Part shown: piece by piece, positions 1 to 10,484 of the stretch
How the letters are laid out: every line of letters begins with the position of its first letter
Position numbering within the stretch: position 1 is the stretch's first letter
Assembly (NCBI GenBank): GCA_014904985.1
Contig: MU128958.1
Location: forward strand, 275,799 to 297,412
Source of the DNA: Hydnum rufescens UP504
Lineage: Eukaryota > Basidiomycota > Agaricomycetes > Cantharellales > Hydnaceae
Direction of reading: 5' to 3'
Length of the DNA: 21,614 nt
Notes under the pieces: model-generated
What the model saw: the letters and a program-made list of their open reading frames with translations, nothing else
Told to the model about the DNA's origin: nothing
Database searches by the model: none
Position numbers and translations under genes: made by a program

Positions 1-297
1 TGGCAATACCCTGCCCTGACCATGCCAAAACCATGGTTTAGTGCTGTCCCCTCATGGGTCAATATTTGTCCAACCCATGGGTCTGTGATAGGTTGGGGGA
101 CCCTTTGGGTCCTCTCCTGTGCAGTAAAAGCCAACCCAAAGGGTCCAAATCTATCTGCCTGAGGTGCTTCAGAGCCCAGGTCTTCAGCGTCGGAACCGGG
201 TGACAAGTTTCAGGTTGAGGCTGAGGGGCCTCATGATTTTCTGGACGCTGAGGACTATGAGAGTGATGGTACGGATCGTGGAGGGTGGCCAGAGACA

Positions 298-2324
298 ATG
301 GACTTGGCTCAGCATTCCAGTGAATCTGACAGTGCATTCAAGAAACGACAAGCCAAGAAGCAAAAAGAGGAGGAAGAGGCAAATAAATCCATCCAGGAGG
401 CAAGAGAATTACTCAATAGGGCGTACAATGGCAACAAAGAAGCAGAGCACGGGGTTGTCAAGCGTATCAAGGCCGAGGCTGGCAGGAAGCGAGGCAAGTG
501 GTCGGTTGGCAACAAAGCCCCCCCCACAACTGCAGGCATATTATATCTTCAAGACCATTGGACGAATAAGAAGAGCATCCTCTCCAATGAAAAGAAGCGC
601 AATAAGAGACTTCACAGGCAATTCAAAGAGATCGAGGGAGATGATGTGCAGAAGAGAGATGTGCACAATTCTTCTCCTGGTCCCAATTCTGGGAGTCAAG
701 TACAGCTACAGTCCGCCCTTTCTCCCAGCAGTTGTCTTCCCCGCCGTCCTTGCTCTTGCTCTCGCTCTCCCCCCTTGGTCATTCATCCTCCTCGTCGCTC
801 TCGCTCCCATTCTGCCTCTTGCTCTTGCCCTGTGGCCATTCGTCCTCCTCACCATTGCTCTCCCTCTCATTCCCCTTCTCGCTCTCGCCCCCGGGCCGCT
901 CGTTCTCGCCGTGGCTCTCGCTCCCGTTCTCCCTCTCACTCTTGCCCTGTTGCCGGTTGTTCTCCTCACCATCGCTCTCGCTCCCATTCCCCTTCCCGCT
1001 CTTGTCCTTTGGCTATTTGTTCTTGCCATTGATCTGACTCCCAGGCCTCCAATTCTCATGTTTCGCCTGCTCCTCCCCGCCGTCACTCTCGTTCCCACTC
1101 TCCCACTCGTTCTCGTCCTTCATCTGCTCATGATGCTCATGATCACCCTCCCTTATCTTCCAGAAATCGATCTACAAGCCCCCCTCCCCGTCATCGATCT
1201 CCTCTGGTTGCACAAGAAGTTATTGCCCAAAGAGGAGCCATTGGACAGAAAGAGACTCCCCCAGGAGTCCCTCTGGATCGATTTTCCCACCGTCTGTCTC
1301 CTCGTCCGTCTCTCAATTCTTGTTCTTTCACTGCCACAACATCCTCAGCTACTGTCTCGAGAGTCGGCAGGCCAATACCAACAGGCCCACGAGCATTTCT
1401 GCCCCCAAATCCCAGACCGATACTGACGGGCCCGCAAACTGATCAACATGTACCAGTTGCAGTGGGTGTATGGTATGTGGTGGAGTGCAAGCTGGTATTG
1501 AAAGACAGTGCATTGATTTGGCTGAATGAGTTTGAGGGTCAAGGACTGTTGGGGGTTTGGTGCACGAGGCGTAAATGGGCAGCCAATTCTCCATTCCAAG
1601 CATGTCTCTACTTCAAAAACTTGTCTCTGCGAGACGATGTCCTTCGCCGTGTGACAAAGGAGATGAATGCTCGAAACCTTCAGTTCATGAATGCAGCAAT
1701 GTCGGATACGGTTCCCACCCCTACACTGCCAAGGTGGATTTGTTGTACATTGAGGAGGCATATGCACATGCCCATAATGAGCAAGAGCTTGCATCCTTAC
1801 TCTCTTGTGCCCCACCACCTATCCTCACACAAGAGGACTTCAAGGCTGAGATTCTTGATTACATATTGCACCCTCCATGGCTTCCGATGAATCGTGCTCA
1901 ATTTCCTCTGGCAGACCTTGAGAGCCGGAGGAGAAAGATGCACATCTTCGACTTCACCACACCATGGCTGACAGAGAAGATCAGTGTTGGCACTCCACCA
2001 CTTGGGCTGATTCGGTTTGCATTACTGATTCGCAGCAATATTCAGCGTGGCTTCAAAAAAGCATTTATTGTATCAGTTTGGCCCTCCAACGGTCCAATGA
2101 ATGATTGGATACGGCAGATTTCTAGGTGGGCAGAAGCAGATGGACACAATTTCCAGGAGCGTTTGGAGATTCGCGAGTGTTTCGGTTTCACCCTTCATGG
2201 ATCTTGGAGAGTGGTGTTGGAGAAAGGTCTTAAAGAACCTCATTTCTTGAAGGACCGTCATGAAGATGAGCCTGGAATGAAGAATACACATATCCTGCTG
2301 TTGTTGTTCAACGTTCCATCTTAG
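298..2324 (+). pseudogene. Decayed gene of unknown family: Ser/Arg-rich region plus conserved-looking C-terminal part
   Basis: The frame opening at ATG 298 starts with a charged Lys/Glu-rich segment (about residues 15-70), then a Ser/Arg/Pro/His-rich low-complexity stretch (codons at about 700-1230) with many RS and SR dipeptides. It is broken by TGA at 1030-1032 but stays open in the same frame to about 1700. Coding-like sequence then continues in another frame (open 1575-2324) to a TAG stop, so an indel near 1690-1740 is likely. I see no good intron joining the two. The last ~120 residues look like a folded domain with repeated aromatic and Trp positions (SVWPSNG, HGSWRVVL). The frame is also open upstream of 298 back to TGA 160-162, so the true start may lie further left. 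SR-type repeats are known from RNA-processing proteins, but low complexity alone does not show function. I do not recognise the family. Confidence 0.55.
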
Positions 2325-2980
2325 ATCCGTCATTCTTATGTTGATTTGCTTCACAAGTGTATTTCCCTTCGTAGTGTATGAATGACACTGACTCCGGCAT
2401 TTGCCATTCCTTCTTGCGGTGGCACTGAACTTGGTGGTATCGGAGAACCTGCTCTTGTAGTGTTTGCCTGGCAGCACACAGTAACTTGAAGAGTCTCCGA
2501 TATACCTGGTATACACAAGGCATATTCATCTTTCCCCACCTCTGTACATGTTTTGTGTGTCTTCATTGTTCATACACCTCTTGCGTGGAGGCCTGTGCAG
2601 CCTCTGCATGTGTTGGCAATTCTAACGATCTTTCTATTTCCTTCCTCATTTTTTGTTAGATGTATGTTTTTTTCTCTTGTGCAGGAGGACTTGTGCCAGT
2701 CTCTGCCCACCCCATCGTAGGTAGAGGCCGTGCACCCTCCCTGTGCTCCCTTGGCAGTTATGACACCAACTTTAACTTTTTTTGGAATACACAGTGCCTT
2801 GTCACTGGGAACTATCGAGGTTTCGATATCTCACTTGTCTGAGTGTTCGATATCTCTGGCCACTTGCCCTGTGACGTGACCCGACTTATTCCAACTCATC
2901 GCATAAGAAGGGAAGGCTACAGGGGATCCGAAGAGCACTCCCGATAGTTCTTTTCTCATTCTCTAGCCAGATCCCTTATT
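2325..2980. other. Intergenic stretch, nothing recognised
   Basis: About 650 bases between the two plus-strand decayed genes. It is pyrimidine-rich on the plus strand, with several T-runs (for example near 2668 and 2778). Open frames are short and lack coding character. It may hold the 3' end of the first gene and the promoter of the second, but I could not pick out either. Confidence 0.4.
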
Positions 2981-3813
2981 ATGCCTGTGACTCGTTCTAA
3001 TAAGGCTGAAGTGCCCTCAGCACTCCCAGCAAAGACCCGTTCTTCTAAGGCCAAGTCAACGAGTGCCTCTTCAGGGCCCAAATCACAAAATGCTTCATCA
3101 TCCAAGTCCAAGGTATCAAACACGTCATCATCCAAGTCTAAGGCAGCAAGCACCCAATCATCCCAGTCCAAATCAGTAACCGCCCCTTCATCTAAATCTC
3201 CTTGAGTCCCACAGGGAGCTTCGGCTTCGACTTCTACGGCATCCGCTCCCAATAGAGGTCACATCTTGTCGGTTGAGCTACCTCCTCGAGTCCTTCATAC
3301 TCAGTTGCTGAGTAGGCCGCTACCTTCGCTCGCTCCCCCTCCTATGTCTGGAGTCCAACCTGCTCGGAACATCCCCTTGCTCCCTGCAATCCATTCACCT
3401 GTCACATCTGCCAGGGCAGATCATGCCCTTACTTCACGTGATGTAGTAGCATTGCTTGATCGTGCCTGTACCCTCATCAAACAGCTCCCTTCCAGTGTGC
3501 CTGAGCAGGATGCTAATGAATGCGGTGTGACCTGTCTGTGGGATGCCAATCACCCAGAGGATATCCCGGCTGCATTTGGGGGCGGTGGGGCAGATTGCGA
3601 TGAGGACTGGGAAGAACTAGATCCAGTACTGAATTGCGTTCTCCATGTGGACATACCAATGAATGCAGTAGTCGATGGAATCAGATGTGGCTCCAGTGGT
3701 ACACTAGGGATTGTAGAAGGCCTTGCATTCTTCGTCGAGAAACGCAGTCTGAATCCTGTCTATTTTGGGACAAAAATGGAACATCTTGTAGAAGCTTTGG
3801 AACTACGAATAAA

Positions 3814-3884
3814 GTGAGAGATGATCCTAAACCCACACATACATCTAACTTGGTATCTGATGCCCTTATCACCTTTTGCACCAG
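3814..3884 (+). other. Spliceosomal intron in the 2981-5978 gene
   Basis: Donor GTGAGA follows AAA, and acceptor CACCAG ends at 3884, with a CTGAT branch-like motif about 27 bases before the acceptor. The 71-nt length is normal for a basidiomycete intron. Removing it joins reading frame 2 to reading frame 1 with a codon split 2+1 and no stop, which is strong evidence that the intron is real and that the gene was once functional. Confidence 0.85.
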
Positions 3885-4489
3885 GTCAGAGACTCGCATG
3901 AATCCCATTCAAGACCTACATTCCCCACCGCCTCTAAACTCTCATATGGACTCGCTTCCGGATTGGCAGCATGAGCCTGCTGCCAATGACAGGCAGCAGA
4001 CATCGTTATCGCTAAAACCCTCCACTGAGGAATATAACCAGCATCCACTGGATCCTCGTGAAGGATCGGATAGCAATACTCAACCTTCACCTGGGTGTTT
4101 TTCTCAACAAGTTCTTTGTTTGCGTGCCTCGGATGAAGAAGATGAAGACAAAGAAGATATTGTGAGGCATTCTCGGTGGGGAAAGCAAGTTTCTTTTGCC
4201 CGCGACGACAACAAGGATGATGAGGATGACGTATCCGAAGTGGATGAGAGCCTTTTCGTGGATGGAAATGTTGCAAATGTGCAGTTTACCAAACGCAAAC
4301 TCTGCAATGAGGAAATCAAGGAGGTGACAGACATGTTTCACAACTTCATGGAGGACAAGCTCAAACCATGTGCGACTTGCCTCGGTCGATCTGTCTTGCA
4401 ATTGATGAAAATTGGTAACTGGGAAATGTCAACACCAGAGCACTGATGTGGGGGTAATGCATGGAATGCATTTCTAAAAAATCTCAAAG

Positions 4490-4547
4490 GTTCATATTGT
4501 TTATCCTTCTATGTATAATTATATCCTTACACAGTAGTACATTGTAG
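4490..4547 (+). other. Possible second intron in the 2981-5978 gene
   Basis: A 58-nt AT-rich stretch starting GTTCAT and ending TTGTAG. Removing it keeps phase between the upstream frame (ending NAFLKNLK) and the downstream frame (starting DKNEY). The donor is weak. An alternative donor GTAATG at 4454 with the same acceptor also keeps phase (94 nt). Either choice explains the frame change; I cannot decide between them. Confidence 0.45.
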
Positions 4548-5978
4548 ACAAAAACGAGTATGTTTCACATGATCATGCAAGGAAGGAGTATGAACTCCTA
4601 AAATCTGACATGGGCGGGTCCAACTCCGAAATGTGGACAGCAGAGGTGGAGCGGCTCAGGTCAGAGCACAGTGGGAAGAAAGCTGAGGCAGGAAAGAAGC
4701 TAGGGCAGTCAGGAGGGGATGTTGCGAAGTTGATGGAATTGGCGCAACGACGATGGAATGCAGATGGAAAGGCACTTTTGAACTCTGGTATCCACACATT
4801 CTACGTCATGATATCTGACTGTGCAGCATCCGCAGCTGCCCATGGTTGAAATACTGCCACCATGAACTTGCCTCAAATGGAGTCATGGTACAAATCTAAC
4901 TTCGACCCAACTGAACACCTCGCGAACGTGTATAAATACATTCTCACTGAGCAGATGCGCCAAAACAAGGTCGATGCTTTTGAAGAAAGGTGTTCATCGA
5001 AACCGACGATTGGCAGAGACCCACGACATGCATAAGACTAAGGCAGCCTGCGCGCAAAGGATGCGGAAGCTCTTGGATCGTTACATGCTGCCGAAGGTGA
5101 AGACGATGAAGTGGATGGAGATCCTGAGGCTGTTGCAGATTAACAGAGTCCGGATGGAGGGTCTTCCAACTGTGGAAGAATTCCTGCTGTTAGGAAGCTG
5201 GATCTCAGACAAGTACCACACATTGCATTGGAGCAAGATGTACGAGGCCTTCAATCGTTCTGCCAGGTGCCAGATCCATATTGAAGAACTTCCCGAATCC
5301 ACATCTGATGTTGATGAGGCCCTGTTGCCCATCATGATTGATCATCGTGGGCGAGTTCAGCACACCATTGGCAGTGTGGATAAGGCAATCGATTCAAAAG
5401 ACTGGTCCATTGGTGCGGCGGTAAAGGATCCCACTCCAGAAGGTGGACAAGAGGCCGAAGAATCTGTAGGGAAGAGGAAGAGGCCTGGTGTAGAGGGAGG
5501 TGTAGGTGTGATTGGGAGCAGGGATGCTGAGGGACTTCATGAGGGTGGGGCAGGTGATGTTGAAGATGTTGGGCAGAGACAGAAGAAAAAGAAGAATGGC
5601 CCAAAATCATCTGCGACAATCCCTGACAATGCCGACGACTCACCAAGCCCGGTTCCACTCAACTTCCCACAGGATCCAGGATCAAGCACCAAAGGACCTT
5701 CCAATCACACAGCGCCAATCGGATATGGTTCGGAACTATCACCACCAATTGATACTCTCTCTATGCATTCAATGTCTTCGACCCCTTTCTCATTCAACCT
5801 CAGTGGCAGACCACTAGCAGGTTTGGAGGCCATGGGCCATGACCTTACACAGCAGCCCAGTGATTTTTTCCAGCAACCTGGTGTGGCCCCACTCCCTCCT
5901 CTCCACTCGAACTTCGCAGGCCAATTCCCTCCTGGATTGCAAGACCCAAATGCAGGAGGATTTCTTCAACTATGGTGA

Positions 5979-6579
5979 CTTGTAGCTATCATTGATTTGT
6001 CGTAGTATATAATACATATAATATGGATTTGTCAACAGTAGTCCTGGCTGATCTGGGCGAGTATGATGAGGATGATGCTGCCAAGTCCCTAAGGATTGAG
6101 CCCAAATAAACCCAAGTTGAGCCCAAAAGAGATATGGAACCAGGGATCAAAGAGCCTGGTTGGGCCCAATTGGGTTCTTATGGGCTTGGGCCTTCTTAGG
6201 TAGAAAAAATGCCTCATTTTTCGGCCTAAGATAGGTGAAAAAAGTGGCAGACCAAGGTGTCATACTAGAGCTGTCCCCAAACCCTTGATAACCAATCTGT
6301 CCGGTGTTGGAGGGATAAATCCCTACCCCATAGAAACACCACCTGAGGCCAATTTTACAACCAAACAAACGGACTGAACATCCATCCAATTCTTAATTTT
6401 TGCACCCTTCATTCATTGGAGAAACAGTCCAAATTCTATATGTCCGAAACCCACCATTCCACATCATTCCTTTGCCTTAAGGGCGAAGAATTGTGATTAT
6501 GTAATGATGCGGACTGTGCCTAGCTTTCGTTCTGGACCCACGAACCCATCACATGATTCAAAAAGGGATTATGTCACTC
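5979..6579. other. Intergenic stretch, no gene seen
   Basis: About 600 bases after the second gene. It contains several GGGCCCA/TGGGCC-type words near 6110-6195 that make short imperfect inverted repeats. No coding frame has convincing character. Confidence 0.4.
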
Positions 6580-6876
6580 TAAAGGAGTATTTTTTGAATT
6601 TCTCCATCATTTCTGATCACATCGGCTCGAAACGACCGCGCCCAGAAAGATACGAATTATACCTATTGAACGGTACTGAAAACAAAACGAACGGATCAAA
6701 AATGCGGTCCCTGTACCAATATCTTTCCATGATTCATACCCTGAAGGAGTATTTCTTGATGTTTGAAGCCAATTATTATCGGATTCATTCGCAAGTACCA
6801 CTACCTGAAAGCTGTTAAAAATGCGCATCGAACTGTACCAAGGGCAAAACGAACGGATGAGAACTCCATTTTTCAC
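6580..6876 (-). repeat. Diverged inverted copy of the ~160-bp tandem repeat
   Basis: Read on the minus strand this resembles the 160-bp periodic element at 9551-10067 and 12909-13424. Shared landmarks include AATTTCTCCATCA, AGAAAGATA, GAACGGA followed by CAAAAATGC, CCAATAT and ATGCGCATCGAA. The word GTAC starts two successive monomers at 6673 and 6835, a period of about 162. It is clearly more diverged than the other two copies, and I see no tRNA-like head beside it. Two short plus-strand open frames here are by-products of the repeat. Confidence 0.65.
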
Positions 6877-7829
6877 AAGACAACCCCTTCCTCATGACTC
6901 CCCCCTTGCTCCACCAACACAAATGACAAATTGGTTCTGGCCCTCTTAATTCCAATGCAAAGGACACTCAGGGAAACCTATTCCACCATTCCTTAAGGGA
7001 ATATATCCAGTTTCAAGGGGGGAATGCCTTGTAAAGTGTTTTTTGTCTTTTTTTTACTTGATTCTTGAATATCTCCACCAGTTTTGAAGCTTTTAGCTTC
7101 ATTTCTTTTTCATTATGCTTCCCTTATCTCTGCTTTTCTTCCGGAATTTTGAATTGTGGTCTGGAATGTATATAAAGGGGAGGGGGCATGTAAATATTTG
7201 GTTTTTCCCCCTATCACAGTCTGAGGCACTGAAGTATTGCCACTGTTTGGAGGAGATTTCCCACTTGTCAAGACTGTGTACAGCTGCATTAAGACTGAAT
7301 AGTCAAGAGGACAACTTCAGGGTGTGGCCTTGACATCTTATTTTAAAGACCTTCATTTCCCCGGACCTGAATATTTGAATTGTCCCCATGGCTCCCTTCA
7401 TTTGTCCTATCCTCAATGATGTGGACAATAGTTGGATTGGTTTCATAACCATCCTGCTTACACCGGCCACCACATCAAGTTCTTCCTCTGTCCATTGATT
7501 GAGAAACCCAGAACCAAAGTCGATGTTCCACCTTGGTCAGTCATCTAAGCCTACCTAGTTAGGTACCACTTTTGGGGCAGATAATGGTACCTAAGTAGGT
7601 CCCATCACTATTCCGGCCAAAATGGCCATTTTATGGTCTGCACCTTCTGGCTCAGAATTGGCCGAAATGGCTGAAAATTGGCCGAAACTGGGACTTAGAG
7701 AATCTCAGACTTGCAGTGGGCCATACAGGCTTATTGGGGATAATATGCTCCATCTATAATTATTTATTTATTATCACTATTACACATGTGGTACTGTCTA
7801 TAGAAATTTAAAAAAAAAAAAACTATCTA
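6877..7829. other. AT-rich stretch without a recognised gene
   Basis: Nearly 1 kb with only short open frames. It includes a short hairpin at about 7550-7599 (arms CCTACCTAGTTAGGTACCA and TGGTACCTAAGTAGG, imperfect), repeated GGCCGAAA words near 7612-7690, and an A-run at 7809-7820 where the hairpin-unit array begins to be recognisable. Confidence 0.4.
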
Positions 7830-7936
7830 ATAGCACTACACACCTGCTTGGGTGGGTGTGGTACTAGGGGTGTGCCTTGGCACTTCACTGTTGGGCATGG
7901 GTCACAGGTTGTGTTTGCCATGCTTCAATTTGGATC

Positions 7937-8026
7937 CTACTTAGTAAAAAAACTAAGTGATGCAAAAGGAGCAGCTTGCACTGCTCCTTTTGCATCATTG
8001 TAGATATAGAAATTTAAAAAAAAAGC
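7937..8026 (-). repeat. Unit 1 intron-like segment with hairpin A1 (decayed donor)
   Basis: Hairpin A1 has a perfect 17-bp stem (7958-7974 with 7981-7997, 6-nt loop, core GGAGCAG/CTGCTCC). A small hairpin CTTAGT/ACTAAG lies just left. On the minus strand the acceptor-like TAG ends at 7937, but the donor position reads CAAG then GCTTTT, so GT has been lost. Hairpin B1 is at about 8033-8067. Confidence 0.55.
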
Positions 8027-8214
8027 CTTGTAGTACCACACACCCACCGAAGTGGGTATGTGGTACTGTTTTGTACCATGGTCATGTGGTTCGTACTCGG
8101 TACCAGGGCTATCATCATCTAGGGGGTTCATGGGTTTTGTTTGGGGGGTGGGCTACTGTTCTTGCATGTTTGTATGGTGGGGTCGCAGGTCTTGATTGAG
8201 GGCTCAAAAGATAC

Positions 8215-8319
8215 CTATGACAATAAGTAATAAGTTAGTGAAAAAAGAAAAACCACGCAAAAGGAGCAGCACATGCTGCTCCTTTTGCGTGGTCGCACTA
8301 ATAGAGGGCGAATACTTAC
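8215..8319 (-). repeat. Unit 2 intron-like segment with hairpin A2
   Basis: Minus strand: donor GTAAGT at 8319, branch CACTAAC, acceptor ATAG then G, length 105. Hairpin A2 is a perfect 19-bp inverted repeat (8253-8271 with 8274-8292, outer CCACGC/GCGTGG). Hairpin B2 is at about 8330-8358. Confidence 0.7.
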
Positions 8320-8434
8320 TTTAAAAATTACCACACCCGCTGAAGCAGGTGTGGGGTTCATCCTGGGCTTCTGTGGCCTTGTGTCGTGTTGTATCATTCT
8401 CGGGTTTTGTTTCAGGGGTGGGGGTAGATGAAAC

Positions 8435-8530
8435 CTATGGTATGGGATAATATGTTAGTAAAAAAAAAAAGGAAAGCTACACCAAAGGAGCAGCATACGC
8501 TGCTCCTTTGGTGCGATCATATTTATTTAC
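8435..8530 (-). repeat. Unit 3 intron-like segment with hairpin A3
   Basis: Minus strand: AAG before GTAAAT, branch TTACTAACA, acceptor ATAG then G, length 96. Hairpin A3 is a perfect 15-bp stem (8480-8494 with 8499-8513, outer CACC/GGTG). Its hairpin B partner is split: one half at about 8537-8558, the other from 10068. Confidence 0.7.
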
Positions 8531-9191
8531 CTTAATTACCACACACCCACTGAAGCAGTATAGAAGAAGGATTGGGAGCTCCAATGACTGTCAAATCAAA
8601 CTCTGGTTCAGCCAGTGTGTAGATGGGAGACTGTATTTCTGTTTTTATTCAATGGGCTGGTTCGCTCTGATGGTTGATCACTCTCTAACAAGTTGTGTAT
8701 GGTATTCAGTGATGGTAAGGCGATGGTATGGACTAGCTATAGTCAATGATATATCATGGGATGCTTGTGAAAGGCTTATACATGTTGTATTGAACTGTTT
8801 ACTGCTATTTGTGTGTACCTATTTGTGTCCTCCTGGTCAAAATGCAGATTCTAAAGAGGGTACTAGACTAGTTTAAGCTTGATTCAGTGTGTCAATGTGT
8901 TTCTTTCTTCTTCTGACTTGACTTTGTTATTACTCACCTTTCCTTGGATGTCCAGCAACTCTAACCTTAGGTCCTGCAACTATCCTTGGCTCAGTATTTT
9001 GCATAGAGGGCTTCCAGTGACTTCAACCTTGTATATGACTTAGCTCCAGATGGCTTTAGATCAGTACTCTCTTCAGATGCAAGCAGATTTTGTAGACAGT
9101 AGTATATTCCAGTAGTGAGAAGATGATGGGGGGATACAGGAAAATCTACCAGCTTTTATACCTTTCTGAAGGTGGCTGTGTTTAAAGAATA

Positions 9192-9313
9192 TGACTCACT
9201 CCTAGGTGAGTCATATGTGAGAACAATAGGGTTGTCAAGGAGGGTGAGTCATTCATAAGGTGGTTGCATGATAGGTGAGTCATTCATAAAGTGGTTGCAA
9301 GATAGGTGAGTCA
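9192..9313. promoter_or_regulatory. Cluster of five TGA(C/G)TCA sites, three at exact 31-bp spacing
   Basis: TGACTCA is at 9192-9198, and TGAGTCA at 9207-9213, 9245-9251, 9276-9282 and 9307-9313. The first two form a 24-base inverted repeat. The last three lie in ~31-bp tandem repeats (GGTGAGTCATTCATAA core). TGASTCA is the known consensus of Gcn4/AP-1-type bZIP proteins. The sites may simply be a minisatellite; binding is inference. Confidence 0.5.
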
Positions 9314-9435
9314 TTCATAAACAGAACAAAAGGGTTGCTAAGAAGGCGTTATCTTTCATAAAGTGGTTCTAGAAGTTATTTGTGGCAATGGGAGATGAAA
9401 TCAAAGGATATTTCCAAGTTCTTGGAGATTAATTT

Positions 9436-9515
9436 GTTTGTAGTCCAGTGGTTAAGATGTTTTTGTTGCTGGTTGATAATGGGGACAAGTGCATTGGATG
9501 GGATTCGATGCAGAA
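9436..9515 (+). ncRNA. tRNA-like (SINE-type) head with A box and B box, copy 1
   Basis: TAGTCCAGTGG at 9441-9451 fits the RNA polymerase III A-box consensus TRGYNNARNNG at every position. GATTCGATGC at 9502-9511 resembles a B box (GGTTCGANTCC) with a few mismatches. Start-to-start spacing of 61 nt is within the range of tRNA-derived promoters. The segment does not fold into a full cloverleaf by eye, so it is a tRNA-derived head rather than a tRNA gene. It heads the 160-bp tandem element. Confidence 0.5.
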
Positions 9516-9550
9516 ACAACAGTTTGCATCCGTAATAAACGTTCTTAGTA

Positions 9551-10067
9551 TCATTCGATGCAGATTTTTAACAGCTTTCTGGGTGCAGTGGTTCCGAGCA
9601 GATCTGGTGTAAACTGACAGAGAAATTTGTTTTTTACTGATGGGTGTTGATTCTGATAGTAATATCGTTCTGCAGAGTTCAGTTTTGATCTGTTCTTCGC
9701 ACACTCAGTATCATTCGATGCGGATTTTTTATATCTTTCCAGGAGCGGTTGTTCCGAAAGGATTAAAGGTGAACTGATGGAGAAATTCGTTTTTTACTGG
9801 AAATCCTGGATTTTGACAGTAATATTGGTCTGGAGAGTGCATTTTTGGTCCGTTCTACTTGTGTTTGGTACCATTCGAAAGGTGTGAATCGTAGCTTTCT
9901 AAGTGTTATATGGGCGCACCTCTCCGATCAAAACTGATGGAGTTATAGAATGAATTCGATTTCTGCAGGTAGCCGTAATTAATTTCATAATAGGTCACAT
10001 GATCATTCCAATGGCTGGGATCAATGGATATTTGTTTTTTCTGATACTGGATGTTTTTATCTTCCAC
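9551..10067 (+). repeat. 160-bp tandem repeat element, copy 1
   Basis: The landmark T/C-CATTCGA starts monomers at 9551, 9711 and 9871, exactly 160 bases apart. Each monomer carries CTTTC, GGTTCCGA-like, AACTGA(C/T)GGAG and TTTTTTACTG landmarks in the same order, becoming less similar in the third. The element ends at CTTCCAC followed by AG, the same point as the second copy. Confidence 0.75.
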
Positions 10068-10251
10068 AGCAGGTGTGTGGTTCATCTTGGGGTTCCACAG
10101 TCTTGCATCGTGAGTTCCCATTCCCGGGTTTTGTCAGGTGGGTGTCTCTTGGCTGGTCATTGTTGGCAGGCTTCCTTCGGCATTTGCTTGGCTGGTCGCG
10201 GTGTCATTTCCCAGGTGGGGGATTCATTTGGTGGGTGGTTGAGGCAATAAC

Positions 10252-10357
10252 CTAGGATAAATGTAAGGTGTTAGTTAAAAATTAAAATTACAACAAATGC
10301 AAAAAGAGCAGCAAGAGCAGCTCTTTTTGTGTCATTCGGGGGTGCACTATTACATAC
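10252..10357 (-). repeat. Unit 4 intron-like segment with imperfect hairpin A4
   Basis: Minus strand: CAAG before GTATGT, branch AACTAACA, acceptor CCTAG then G, length 106. Hairpin A4 is the weakest of the set (10-bp stem 10300-10309 with 10320-10329). Hairpin B4 is at about 10367-10398. Confidence 0.7.
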
Positions 10358-10484
10358 CTTGTATAGAACCACACACCCGCTACTGCAGGTGCGTGGCTCT
10401 TCTCTTCATGTGGTGCGTCATCGTTCGCAGGGTGTTGTCATTCTGGGGGGGGCTTGCTTCATGGATCTTCATTTGTGATGATAC

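Larger units (their letters stand above)
2981..5978 (+). pseudogene. Decayed multi-exon gene of unknown family, acidic centre and basic clusters
   Basis: Starts MPVTRSNK at 2981 and runs through a Ser/Lys/Ala low-complexity N-terminus. TGA 3203-3205 interrupts it, but the same frame continues to 3813. Intron 3814-3884 joins it exactly in phase to the next open frame (3885 to about 4489), which has an acidic block rich in Asp/Glu (about 4130-4250). A second TGA is at 4444-4446. A likely second intron (about 4490-4547) leads to a frame containing KEYELLKSDMGG, broken by TGA 4847-4849. Near 4960-5030 the coding frame shifts once more, probably by an indel, into the last open frame (4974-5978). 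That frame has basic clusters KRKR and KKKK (residues about 167-170 and 204-207 counted from 4974) and a Pro/Ser-rich tail ending in TGA. The basic clusters could be nuclear localisation signals. I recognise no catalytic motif. Confidence 0.6.
8559..10067 (+). mobile_element. 1.5-kb insertion inside hairpin B3, probable non-coding mobile element
   Basis: The left half of a hairpin B (ending GAAGCAG) is followed by unrelated sequence. The right half (GCAGGTGTGTGGTTC and the usual unit tail) reappears at 10068. AGCAG flanks both sides (8554-8558 and 10068-10072), consistent with a 5-bp target duplication, although 3 or 4 bp is also possible. The insert carries a bZIP-site-like cluster (9192-9313), then a tRNA-like head and 160-bp tandem repeats. 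It has no convincing coding frame and no clear terminal inverted or long terminal repeats. Only the right ~680 bp is shared with the second copy at 12750-13424. Confidence 0.65.

Noticed and set aside
706..1098. Arg/Gly/Ala-rich minus-strand open frame
   Set aside because: Complementary-strand shadow of the same low-complexity tract.
164..1426. Long plus-strand open frame of Leu/Ala/Pro-rich sequence over the Ser/Arg-rich gene
   Set aside because: It is another register of the same TCTCGC-type simple sequence. The frame from 298 gives RS dipeptides and leads into globular-looking sequence; this one gives a repetitive hydrophobic product without domain character.
8508..8876. 122-residue plus-strand open frame
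   Set aside because: It starts inside an intron-like unit and crosses the insertion junction at 8559, so it joins two unrelated sequences.
9436..9515. A functional tRNA gene
   Set aside because: A and B boxes are recognisable but no acceptor stem or full cloverleaf can be formed by eye, and the segment is the head of a repeat present in two copies.
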